A stretch of DNA of 64,000 bases from IMG/VR virus record IMGVR_UViG_3300042890_005066, positions 1 to 64,000 of that record. One strand, written 5' to 3'. How positions within the stretch are numbered: the first letter of the stretch is position 1; every line of letters begins with the position of its first letter. Source of the DNA: a virus. The translations under genes were made by a program, and so were the position numbers. Positions 52,032 to 60,448 of the stretch are shown piece by piece. Below the pieces are notes generated by a model. The model saw only the letters and a program-made list of their open reading frames with translations. It was not told the origin of the DNA and made no database searches.

Positions 52032-52732
52032 TATACGACCCCCGAATCGGGTAAACCAGGATTAGCAGGCTCCTCAAGATTCTCAGGCTTCTCAATAATC
52101 TTAACAGCGATCAAATCATCCAGACTATAACAATTATCGACCTCAGCGTGCTTATTAAATTCCCAATCATATACACTCTGCACATGTTCGTCAATATGAA
52201 GGATCATGAGCTCTAAATCCAAATGGTTTACAAGTGCCCATCCTTCATTAAATTTCCAATTGATGAAGTCATTCCCTGTGGTCGCTAGCTTAGATGATAT
52301 CAATGACCTTGTCTCTCTGCTTGTCGAGACTGAGACTGTTTCGAAAAGCTCGGCTTTGTCATTTATTATGGGTATTGGTATTTGTATAGTTGTTGTTTCT
52401 TTAGCGTATCTGATTGTTGTGATATTTTCTTTTAAGATGCCTTTTGCTATGTTTAGGTCTAGTGGTCTTGTGTAGTAGTTGGCTATTACTTTGTCTTCTT
52501 GTATGTCGTAGGTTGGTCCGTCGTAGCATTGTATTCTCGGGTTTATTGGTGGGTATGATACGAGGTATTTTAGTATTTTGGTGTCTTCGTCTATCGTTAT
52601 GGGGACGTTTTGTTCGTCTGATGGGTATATTGTTTTGTTGATTTCTAGGTCTTGTAGTTCTGAGTTCAGTCTACCGACGTACCATTTTTCGCTGGTGATC
52701 GTTACGTTGTTTTTGTGAACTATCGCGTACAT
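52031..52732 (-). CDS. Fibre-cassette protein, paralogue of 9964-10653
   Basis: 233 residues. MYAIVHKNNVTITSEKWYVGR and later GPTYDIQEDKVIANYYTRPL and FINWKFNEGWALVN match the 229-residue paralogue in cassette 1. Middle residues are strongly diverged, the ends conserved. Ends with a Pro/Gly-rich tail (PENLEEPANPGLPDSGVV). Function unknown; position is conserved directly before the KDYIIDVYPNL-anchored RCC1 gene. Confidence 0.7.
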   Translation of the reverse strand: MYAIVHKNNVTITSEKWYVGRLNSELQDLEINKTIYPSDEQNVPITIDEDTKILKYLVSYPPINPRIQCYDGPTYDIQEDKVIANYYTRPLDLNIAKGILKENITTIRYAKETTTIQIPIPIINDKAELFETVSVSTSRETRSLISSKLATTGNDFINWKFNEGWALVNHLDLELMILHIDEHVQSVYDWEFNKHAEVDNCYSLDDLIAVKIIEKPENLEEPANPGLPDSGVV

Positions 52733-52744
52733 TCAAGCTTCTCC

Positions 52745-54007
52745 TTAGATATTTTGCTGAATAGCACCAGTAAAATGCCAGCCGCATGTTACTTGCGACC
52801 ATTTCTTGCCACCAAATGTCTGCACGGGTGAAGACTTGTCCACTGTTGTGTCATCACCAAGCATCCCTATTGCCTGAGTCCCATAAATGTATAGATTATT
52901 ATTGCCCCACATCCATAGCGTACCATCTTGTTTAATGGCTGCTGTGGTCGAATGACCTTTTGATACTTTATGCCAATTCGTACCACCGCTTACGGTCTGA
53001 ACTGGTGAGGACCTTGTTATTATAGTATTATCGCCAAGTTGACCATAAGCATTACTACCCCACATCCACAATGTTCCGTCAGTCTTCACAGCCGCAGTTG
53101 ATCCTCTAACATCAAAATAATACCCATTCCCGCTATTACACGAGACTTGCTTCCAAGTAGTCCCACCGGTGATGGTCTGGACCGGACTAGATGTACCAAC
53201 TGTGGTATTAGTACCAAGATTTCCGGTAAAGTTTGGTCCCCATAACCATAACGTACCGTCTGTTTTAACAGCAGCTGTATAAGTACCACTACATGATACT
53301 TGTTTCCAAGTAGTACCACCGGTTATAGTCTGAACTGCTGAAGATTTGCTTACAACGGTATTATCACCAAGCTGTCCATTATCATTGTAGCCCCATAACC
53401 ATAACGTACCATCAGTTTTTATAGCTGCCATATGGGTTTGCCCACACGCTACTTGTTTCCAAGCACCACCAGCCATGGTTTGAACTGGCGAAGATTTTGG
53501 CACAACAGTATTATCGCCAAGCTGACCCAAATCATTTCTGCCCCAAGCCCAAAGTGTTCCATCAGTCTTAATAGCAGCAGTAAAACCAACACCACACGCT
53601 ACTTGTTTCCAAGTAGTTCCTCCAGTTATCTCCTGGGTTGGTACGGAAACACTCGTGTAAACATTGGCGGGGTATGGGAGTGCCTGACCGTTGCCTATTT
53701 GACCATATTCATTTGATCCCCAGCTATACAATTTATTATCTGCAGTAATGGCAGACATGCATGATGCATATCCATTCCTAACGCCTGAACATGAAATTTG
53801 CGTCCAATAATAATCGTTTATGACCGTAGGTACTAATACTACATGATTTGTATATTGATATCCTTGGCCGAATATTCCCCAGACTCTTTGCGCGAAATTT
53901 TTGCCCCACATCCATATCTGCCCGGTTTGCCTCACATGTTGATCAACAATGTCAGCGTCAGTGAAGTAAAAATTATTGAGATTTACACCGCCTGAATAGA
54001 ATGGCAT
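52745..54007 (-). CDS. RCC1-repeat seven-bladed beta-propeller protein (GG-anchor)
   Basis: 420 residues. N-terminal MPFYSGGVNLNNFYFTDADIVDQHV matches the internal FYAGGTKLNDLFITDA anchor of 11327-13180, here without the LamG-like domain in front. Seven blades follow (WMWG, YSWG, WAWG, WLWG, WLWG, WMWG, WMWG), the second and last being longest and most diverged, and a closing strand CGWHFTGAIQQNI. Its stop overlaps the paralogue gene's start by one base. Confidence 0.8.
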   Translation of the reverse strand: MPFYSGGVNLNNFYFTDADIVDQHVRQTGQIWMWGKNFAQRVWGIFGQGYQYTNHVVLVPTVINDYYWTQISCSGVRNGYASCMSAITADNKLYSWGSNEYGQIGNGQALPYPANVYTSVSVPTQEITGGTTWKQVACGVGFTAAIKTDGTLWAWGRNDLGQLGDNTVVPKSSPVQTMAGGAWKQVACGQTHMAAIKTDGTLWLWGYNDNGQLGDNTVVSKSSAVQTITGGTTWKQVSCSGTYTAAVKTDGTLWLWGPNFTGNLGTNTTVGTSSPVQTITGGTTWKQVSCNSGNGYYFDVRGSTAAVKTDGTLWMWGSNAYGQLGDNTIITRSSPVQTVSGGTNWHKVSKGHSTTAAIKQDGTLWMWGNNNLYIYGTQAIGMLGDDTTVDKSSPVQTFGGKKWSQVTCGWHFTGAIQQNI

Positions 54008-54603
54008 TATACACCACCAATCTCAGTAAGACCAAGGGCAACCAAAACATCCCCAAAAGTGCACAACTCGCCGATCTTATCAAAACCCACAATATTACTA
54101 CTCACAGCAATATTGCTAACAAAATCACACCTCACATAATACAAAAGAATCGAGCCTCCAGACTCCGTGCCCCCCAATAACTCCATCGCAGCAAGGCTCT
54201 CCCTCATACCCTCAGTAGCAGCCAAAGACAAACCCCAATACAAGTCACCAATGCTATTCGCAAGATTCACATTAAAAACCGAACCAGGCAACAGCTGCCC
54301 AGCAATCCCATCATATTGAGCCTTAACAGCATCAACACACACCATATGATATTGATAAGGAGTGACGGTTGTAGCATCTTCCAGATCAACGTGGCTACCA
54401 GCAATAGCAGCCGCCTCAGCAGCTACCCTAGCCTCAGTGATCTCAAAAGCCTTAACATGCTCCTGAAGAAAATTCCTGATGACTTGATTCACAAAAGACT
54501 GTATTGTCTGCCCAGAATCACTAGACCAACCATGATTAGAAGCGACCGCATTGAGTACACGATCAGTATCAGACTCAGGAATATACACAGAAAGAACAGC
54601 CAT
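54007..54603 (-). CDS. Fibre-cassette protein, paralogue of 10657-11289
   Basis: 198 residues. MAVLSVYIPESDTDRVLNAV, then VNQVIRNFLQEHVKAFEITEA, YQYHMVCVDAVKAQYDG and YYVRCDFVSNIAVSSNIVG match the 210-residue protein in cassette 1. In cassette 2 it directly follows the S74 fibre, in cassette 1 it follows the LamG-RCC1 gene, so the order of the two was swapped. A duplicated fragment of its start lies just upstream. Confidence 0.7.
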   Translation of the reverse strand: MAVLSVYIPESDTDRVLNAVASNHGWSSDSGQTIQSFVNQVIRNFLQEHVKAFEITEARVAAEAAAIAGSHVDLEDATTVTPYQYHMVCVDAVKAQYDGIAGQLLPGSVFNVNLANSIGDLYWGLSLAATEGMRESLAAMELLGGTESGGSILLYYVRCDFVSNIAVSSNIVGFDKIGELCTFGDVLVALGLTEIGGV

Positions 54604-54787
54604 TACTTCACGAACCTTTCAACAAGAGCCTCAAGAAGTTTAATTCTCTTATCTTAATCTTTGATCGCCGCATTGAGTACACGATCAGTATCAGACTCAG
54701 GAATATACTCAGAAAGAACAGCCATTACTTGACAAGCCTTTCAACAAGAGCTTCGAGCAGTTTAATTCTCTTATCCTGATCTTTGAT
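54542..54787 (-). repeat. 122-bp partial tandem duplication at the fibre/connector junction
   Basis: The segment around 54542-54665 recurs at 54664-54787 with a 122-base shift and few mismatches. Each copy contains the end of the fibre gene joined through TAATG to the start of the connector gene (MAVLS(V/E)YIPESDTDRVLNA). The two copies meet at GATCGCC-GCATTGAG near 54664-54674, a join between the middle of a connector start and a fibre end. It is the scar of a duplication and deletion. Confidence 0.85.
54654..54725 (-). pseudogene. Vestigial connector-gene start (23 codons)
   Basis: ATG at 54725 overlaps the fibre stop (TAATG). It encodes MAVLSEYIPESDTDRVLNAA and three more residues before a TAA, because the frame runs into a fused fragment of a fibre end. 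It still has the native start context and is probably translated as a useless peptide. Confidence 0.7.
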
Positions 54788-57700
54788 CGCCTCAATCAAT
54801 ACAGCAATAAGATTACCATACGCAACCGACTTCAAACCTTTATGCGTCAACACTACCTCAGGTATGATATCCTCGACTTCTTGAGCGATCATACCGATAC
54901 CATGTCCACCAGATTCAATCCAATCGAATTCCACACCACGCAAGTTATTCACTTTGTCAACTGCACCAGTAATAGTGGTGATATTATTTTTCAAAGTCCG
55001 GTCAGACAATGCTGTGATACTGCCACCAGCAGTAAGATCGCCAGTGGAGGGATTAAAATAAAGTTTTGAAGATGATGTATTAGCTGTAGAGACTGAACCA
55101 GACGTGGCATTAGTAAAAATAAGATATCGCGTAGCATTTGAAGACGTATCATCAGCAACTGTCAAGCCACCTGTGATATCAGTGAGGAAGGCAACTGTCT
55201 CACGAGTAGTCGATGGTGTGAATAAAAGTCTAGTACCGTTGAATTCCATATTGCCAGCAGCCGCAGCCGTCATATTCGTACCACTGGTGAACCTCAAAGG
55301 TCCCGTGGTAGCGTTACCAGCAGCAAGATTGACTGTCTTGTTAGATAAAGTCTCAATACCAGCTAGCGTCGCCAAGGTACCAGCAGTCGGAAGTGTGATT
55401 GAAGTGGTACCGGTGGCTGTTAATGTGCGGGCAAAAGCCCCAGCATGAGTAACGTTACCGGCCATTGTTAACGTAAAGCCGGTATTCGCTATACCTGTAC
55501 CGCCGTACTGACCTGGGATTACGTTACCATTCCAAGTCGTGTTGGTCGACATGGTTTTATTAGTAAATGATTCTATGCCAGCTAGCGTCGCTAAAGTCCC
55601 AGCAGTTGGTAATGTAACTGATGTAGTTCCAGTAGCTGTAAAAGTCTGAGTAAAAGCCCCAGCATGACTGACGTTACCAGCCATAGTAAGAGTAAAACCA
55701 GTATTCGCTATACCTGTACCGCCGTACTGACCTGGGATTACGTTACCATTCCATGTCGTATTAGTCGACATGGTTTTATTAGTGAATGATTCTATGCCTG
55801 CTAATGTAGCGAGAGTCCCAGTAGTTGGTAAAGTGACCGATGTTGTGCCAGTAGCTGTTAAAGTTTGGGCGAAAGCCCCAGCGTGACTGACGTTACCAGC
55901 CATCGTTAACGTAAAGCCGGTGTTCGCTATTCCTGTACCGCCATACTGGCCGGGGATGACGTTGCCATTCCAGGTCGTATTGGTCGACAATGTTTTATTG
56001 GTAAACGATTCAATACCAGCTAGCGTCGCTAAAGTGCCGGTGGTCGGAAGAGTAACTGAAGTGTTAGCCGTAGAGGTTAAGGTCGTGGTAAAAGCACCAG
56101 AAGTGGTTAAATTTCCGCCAATTGTGATAGTTTTTCCAGTGTTTGCTGCCCCAGTTCCACCGTATTGACCTGCTACTACTGCCCCGCTCCATGTACCGGT
56201 TAAATTACTGTCAAGGTAAGCATTGACTTTTCTACTACCAGCAAAAGAGAAGTAATAATTCGTGTTATCAAACTCGATAGAACCATTGGCCACCGCAGTA
56301 GTATTGGAACCAGAGGTGAGGACTAGCCCAGCAGCAGTGGTGTTACCGGCGCTTGTAGTGATGTACTTGTTGCTTAAGGATTCAGTACCAGCTAGCGTAG
56401 CTAGAGTCCCAGCAACTGGCAATGTGACTGAAGTGTTAGCAGTGGCTGTTAAAGTAGTAGTAAACGCACCACTAGTAGTAAGATTCCCGCCGATAGTAAT
56501 AGTTTTGCCAGTGTTTGCGATTCCAGTACCACCGTACTGCCCTGCTATAACATTACCATTCCACGTCGTGTTAGTCGACAATGTTTTATTCGTAAATGTT
56601 TCTGACCCAGCTAACGTGGATAAAGTGCCAGCCGTAGGCAACGTCACGCTGGTGGCTGCGACGGTCGTTAAAGTCACATCGAAAGCGCCAGATGTCGTTA
56701 AATTCCCACCTATAGTAATAGTCTTACCAGTATTCGCTACTCCAGTACCACCGTACTGCCCTGCTATAACATTACCATTCCACGTCGTGTTAGTCGACAA
56801 TGTTTTATTAGTGAATGATTCTAGACCAGCTAGCGTCGCTAAAGTACCGGCAGTTGGGAGGGTAACTGATGTGGTTCCGGTGGCTGTTAAGGTACGGGCG
56901 AAAGCCCCAGCATGAGAGACGTTACCAGCCATAGTTAAAGTGAAACCAGTATTTGCTATTCCAGTGCCACCGTATTGGCCGGGAATAACATTACCATTCC
57001 AAGTAGTGTTAGTCGACAATGTCTTATTAGTGAATGATTCTACACCAGCTAAAGTCGCTAAAGTACCGGTAGTTGGTAAAGTGACTGATGTGGTTCCGGT
57101 GGCCGTAAAAGTCTGTGCGAAAGCTCCAGCGTGTGAAACGTTGCCAGCCATAGTTAAAGTGAAACCAGTGTTCGCTATCCCAGTTCCACCATATTGACCG
57201 GGAATCACATTACCATTCCAAGTCGTGTTGGTCGATAATGTCTTATTAGTGAATGATTCTATACCAGCTAGCGTCGCTAAGGTACCGGCAGTTGGGAGGG
57301 TAACTGAAGTATTAGCTGTAGCTGTTAAAGTCGTGGTAAAAGCGCCAGAAGTGGTTAGATTACCACCGATAGTTATTGTCTTGCCGGTGTTGGCTATCCC
57401 AGTTCCACCGTATTGCCCTGCTACTACAGTTCCGGTCCAAGTACCTGTCATCGCACTATCTAGGTAAGCATTAACTTTCCTAGCACCGGCCACCGAAAAA
57501 TAAAAATTTGTATTATCGAATTCTATAGAACCATTCGCAACGGCAGTGGTGTTAGAACCAGAGGTTAAGACTAACCCAGCGACTGTAGTGTTACCAGCAC
57601 CTGTGGTGATATACTTGTTACTTAAGGATTCAATACCAGCCAGTGTTGCTAACGTTCCGGTCGTTGGTAAGGTAACACTGGTATTAGCAGTAGAAGTAAA

Positions 57701-60418
57701 AGTAGTAGTGAAAGCCCCGGATGTCGTTAAATTCCCACCTATAGTAATAGTCTTACCAGTGTTAGCGACTCCAGTTCCACCATACTGCCCTGCAATGACA
57801 TTACCGTTCCACGTCGTATTAGTTGAAAATGTCTTGTTAGTTAAAGTCTCAGACCCAGCTAGCGTTGATAAAGTACCAGCCGTAGGTAAGGTAACACTGG
57901 TATTAGCAGTAGAAGTAAAAGTAGTAGTGAAAGCCCCGGATGTCGTTAAATTCCCACCTATAGTGATAGTCTTGCCGGTGTTTGCTACCCCTGTTCCACC
58001 ATATAGCCCTGCTATAACATTCCCATTCCAAGTCGTATTGGTTGATAGCGTTTTATTAGTGAATGATTCTACACCAGCTAGCGTCGCTATAGTACCAGCC
58101 GTAGGTAATGTGACTGACGTCGTTCCAGTAGCCGTAAAAGTCTGTGCAAAAGCCCCAGCATGACTGACGTTACCAGCCATCGTTAACGTAAAGCCGGTGT
58201 TCGCTATTCCCGTGCCGCCGTACTGGCCTGGGATGACGTTGCCATTCCAGGTTGTATTGGTCGACAATGTTTTATTGGTAAACGATTCAATGCCAGCCAA
58301 AGTCGACAAAGTACCGACGGTAGGTAACGTTATGCTGGTGTTTGCGGTTGATGTTAAAGTCGTGGTGAAAGCACCAGAGGTAGTAAGGTTTCCACCGATA
58401 GTGATCGTCTTCCCGGTGTTAGCAATCCCGGTGCCACCGTACTGACCCGCTACTACTGTCCCGCTCCAAGTCCCTGTAATATTACTATCAAGGTAAGCAA
58501 CGGTCTTCCTAGCACCAGCCACCGAAAAGTAGAAATTAGTGTTATCGAACTCGATAGAACCATTCGCGACCGCAGTAGTATTAGTGCCTGATGTGAGTAT
58601 TAATCCGGCGACAGTGGTATTTCCGGCACCTGTGGTAATATACTTGTTGCTTAACGTCTCAGTGCCAGCTAATGTGGCTAATGTACCGGTTGTTGGCAAC
58701 GTTATGCTTGTATTGGCCGTGGAAGTTAGAGTAGTAGTGAAGGAACCCAAGGTCGTTAAATTACCGCCAATCGTGATTGTCCTGCCGGTATTCGCTACTC
58801 CAGTACCTCCATACTGCCCCGCGATGACATCGCCGTTCCAAGTAGTGTTGGTGGAAAATGTTTTATTAGTAAAAGTCTCTGAACCTGCAAGTGTCGCTAA
58901 AGTACCGGCTGTCGGTAATGTTATGCTAGTGCCTGCCGTGACTGTAATGGTAGTGTCGAAAGCACCAGAAGTCGTTAAGTTACCACCGATGGTGATAGTC
59001 TTTCCAGTATTGGCCACTCCAGTGCCGCCATACTGCCCTGCTATAACATTGCCATTCCAGGTAGTATCGGTTGACAAAGTCTTATTAGTTAATATCTCAG
59101 AACCGGCAATAGTCGCTAATGTACCGGTCGTTGGTAATGTGAGTGAAGTATTAGCAGTAGAAGTTAAAGTCGTGGTGAAAGCACCAGAGGTAGTGAGGTT
59201 ACCACCAATTGTAATCGTTTTTCCGGTGTTCGCTATCCCTGTACCACCGTATTGTCCCAGCACAACATTACCATTGTAATCAACGTTGGTCGATAACGTC
59301 TTATTGGCTAAAGTTTCAGAACCAGCCAGAGTCGCTAAGGTACCAGTCGTCGGCAACGTTACTGAAGTGTTAGCGGTAACAGTGAGAATGGTATCAAAGG
59401 CACCACTGATGGTTAGCGCGGGCTTGCCAACCAGGTCGGTATAATTCCCAGATGTTGCCACGTTGGCTAGCGTGGGCTTGCCTGTGATATTAGCATAAGT
59501 GAAGTTAGACGATGGAAGCTTTGCGTCCAGAGCTGTTTGAAGCCCTGTGACGTTGGATATTTCGTGCGTGTGTCCTAAAACCGCAAACGTCGAGTTGGCA
59601 CTGGTGATAGTCAAGTATGGTGTAAGGTTGGCCGATGTCAGCCCATCGGTAATGCCATATCCTGCTAGCGTGGTTGGCTTGCCAGTCAGGTTTGCAAACG
59701 TCAGGTTGGCGGACGTAAGGTAAGCCCCGACAGCCTGATAACGAGTGTCCATCATACTACGTGTAAGAATTGAATCGTCTGTTTCAGTATAGTTGCCGTT
59801 ATAGAAAAGATCAAAACTGGTAGAAGTTAAAACCACATTGATGTTCTGGCTTGAAACTAAATCTTGAACAGTCCAGCTAGACTGATTTGTCCTAAGATTA
59901 AACGTCGATATATAAGTGTCGTCACTATATGACGATTCAACTCCCAATGCGTAGTCCCAAACTACAGAAGCTTCATTAACCCCTGAACTCGAAGCAACAC
60001 CAAATGTGCCGCTACCTGTTACAGACTGAGCTATATTATTGTCTAACTGCACATACCTAGCATCTACCAGAGAAGTAATATCACTTTGAGTAAGTGTGGC
60101 AGCTACCAAGTTAACAAACTGATCAGAAGTCAGAGCAAGGGAAATAGTCTTATCGCCAGCAATAAAAGACACCTTATCATCGTTAGAACTGCTAGTCTTA
60201 ACAGTGGTTCTCTGTAATAAGTTAACATTTATAAGAGTCCCGATACCAGTTTCCCAGTATCCGGTTCCTGTATCGACAATGCTATAATAACATGTGTCCC
60301 CAATAGCCATAACTGAAGAAAAAGTCTTAAACCCTGCTGGGTTGCCAATCAACACAGCATCACCAAACCCAATCACTGATGCGTTTTCTTTGACTCTATC
60401 GGTTGTAATCAGTGCCAT
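54725..60418 (-). CDS. Giant repetitive tail fibre with C-terminal S74 intramolecular chaperone (cassette 2)
   Basis: 1897 residues from the ATG at 60418, six bases after GGAG; the frame opens at an upstream TTG. N-terminal MALITTDRVKENAS and TCYYSIVDTGTGYWETGIG match the cassette 1 fibre. A unique region (about 130-330, with SANLTFANLTGKPTTLAGYGI) precedes about sixteen 65-70 residue repeats (GQYGGTGIANTG, SVTLPTTGTLATLAG). The C-terminus is an S74 chaperone with SDRTLKNNI (dyad Ser1805/Lys1810), GMIAQEVEDIIPE and a coiled coil (KRIKLLEALVERLVK). It should trimerise and self-cleave. One of the largest proteins here and about 1.5 times its paralogue. Confidence 0.88.
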   Translation of the reverse strand: MALITTDRVKENASVIGFGDAVLIGNPAGFKTFSSVMAIGDTCYYSIVDTGTGYWETGIGTLINVNLLQRTTVKTSSSNDDKVSFIAGDKTISLALTSDQFVNLVAATLTQSDITSLVDARYVQLDNNIAQSVTGSGTFGVASSSGVNEASVVWDYALGVESSYSDDTYISTFNLRTNQSSWTVQDLVSSQNINVVLTSTSFDLFYNGNYTETDDSILTRSMMDTRYQAVGAYLTSANLTFANLTGKPTTLAGYGITDGLTSANLTPYLTITSANSTFAVLGHTHEISNVTGLQTALDAKLPSSNFTYANITGKPTLANVATSGNYTDLVGKPALTISGAFDTILTVTANTSVTLPTTGTLATLAGSETLANKTLSTNVDYNGNVVLGQYGGTGIANTGKTITIGGNLTTSGAFTTTLTSTANTSLTLPTTGTLATIAGSEILTNKTLSTDTTWNGNVIAGQYGGTGVANTGKTITIGGNLTTSGAFDTTITVTAGTSITLPTAGTLATLAGSETFTNKTFSTNTTWNGDVIAGQYGGTGVANTGRTITIGGNLTTLGSFTTTLTSTANTSITLPTTGTLATLAGTETLSNKYITTGAGNTTVAGLILTSGTNTTAVANGSIEFDNTNFYFSVAGARKTVAYLDSNITGTWSGTVVAGQYGGTGIANTGKTITIGGNLTTSGAFTTTLTSTANTSITLPTVGTLSTLAGIESFTNKTLSTNTTWNGNVIPGQYGGTGIANTGFTLTMAGNVSHAGAFAQTFTATGTTSVTLPTAGTIATLAGVESFTNKTLSTNTTWNGNVIAGLYGGTGVANTGKTITIGGNLTTSGAFTTTFTSTANTSVTLPTAGTLSTLAGSETLTNKTFSTNTTWNGNVIAGQYGGTGVANTGKTITIGGNLTTSGAFTTTFTSTANTSVTLPTTGTLATLAGIESLSNKYITTGAGNTTVAGLVLTSGSNTTAVANGSIEFDNTNFYFSVAGARKVNAYLDSAMTGTWTGTVVAGQYGGTGIANTGKTITIGGNLTTSGAFTTTLTATANTSVTLPTAGTLATLAGIESFTNKTLSTNTTWNGNVIPGQYGGTGIANTGFTLTMAGNVSHAGAFAQTFTATGTTSVTLPTTGTLATLAGVESFTNKTLSTNTTWNGNVIPGQYGGTGIANTGFTLTMAGNVSHAGAFARTLTATGTTSVTLPTAGTLATLAGLESFTNKTLSTNTTWNGNVIAGQYGGTGVANTGKTITIGGNLTTSGAFDVTLTTVAATSVTLPTAGTLSTLAGSETFTNKTLSTNTTWNGNVIAGQYGGTGIANTGKTITIGGNLTTSGAFTTTLTATANTSVTLPVAGTLATLAGTESLSNKYITTSAGNTTAAGLVLTSGSNTTAVANGSIEFDNTNYYFSFAGSRKVNAYLDSNLTGTWSGAVVAGQYGGTGAANTGKTITIGGNLTTSGAFTTTLTSTANTSVTLPTTGTLATLAGIESFTNKTLSTNTTWNGNVIPGQYGGTGIANTGFTLTMAGNVSHAGAFAQTLTATGTTSVTLPTTGTLATLAGIESFTNKTMSTNTTWNGNVIPGQYGGTGIANTGFTLTMAGNVSHAGAFTQTFTATGTTSVTLPTAGTLATLAGIESFTNKTMSTNTTWNGNVIPGQYGGTGIANTGFTLTMAGNVTHAGAFARTLTATGTTSITLPTAGTLATLAGIETLSNKTVNLAAGNATTGPLRFTSGTNMTAAAAGNMEFNGTRLLFTPSTTRETVAFLTDITGGLTVADDTSSNATRYLIFTNATSGSVSTANTSSSKLYFNPSTGDLTAGGSITALSDRTLKNNITTITGAVDKVNNLRGVEFDWIESGGHGIGMIAQEVEDIIPEVVLTHKGLKSVAYGNLIAVLIEAIKDQDKRIKLLEALVERLVK
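55300..59400 (-). repeat. About sixteen 200-bp coding repeats of the fibre shaft
   Basis: Same in-frame unit as in the first fibre (13900-16560), with the GGNLTTSGAF and AGNVSHAGAF types and three longer units carrying NKYITT(G/S)AGNT and SIEFDNTN. Adjacent units are often nearly identical, pointing to recent expansion or gene conversion. Confidence 0.8.
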
Positions 60419-60448
60419 CATACTCTCCAAATGTTAGATACTATATTT

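Noticed and set aside
54604-54724. Phage attachment site or direct-repeat recombination site
   Set aside because: The repeats are copies of coding sequence with gene junctions; no integrase is visible in the window.
55104-59279. Long plus-strand frames opposite the cassette 2 fibre
   Set aside because: Same cause as for the first fibre; the true gene is the minus-strand S74 fibre.
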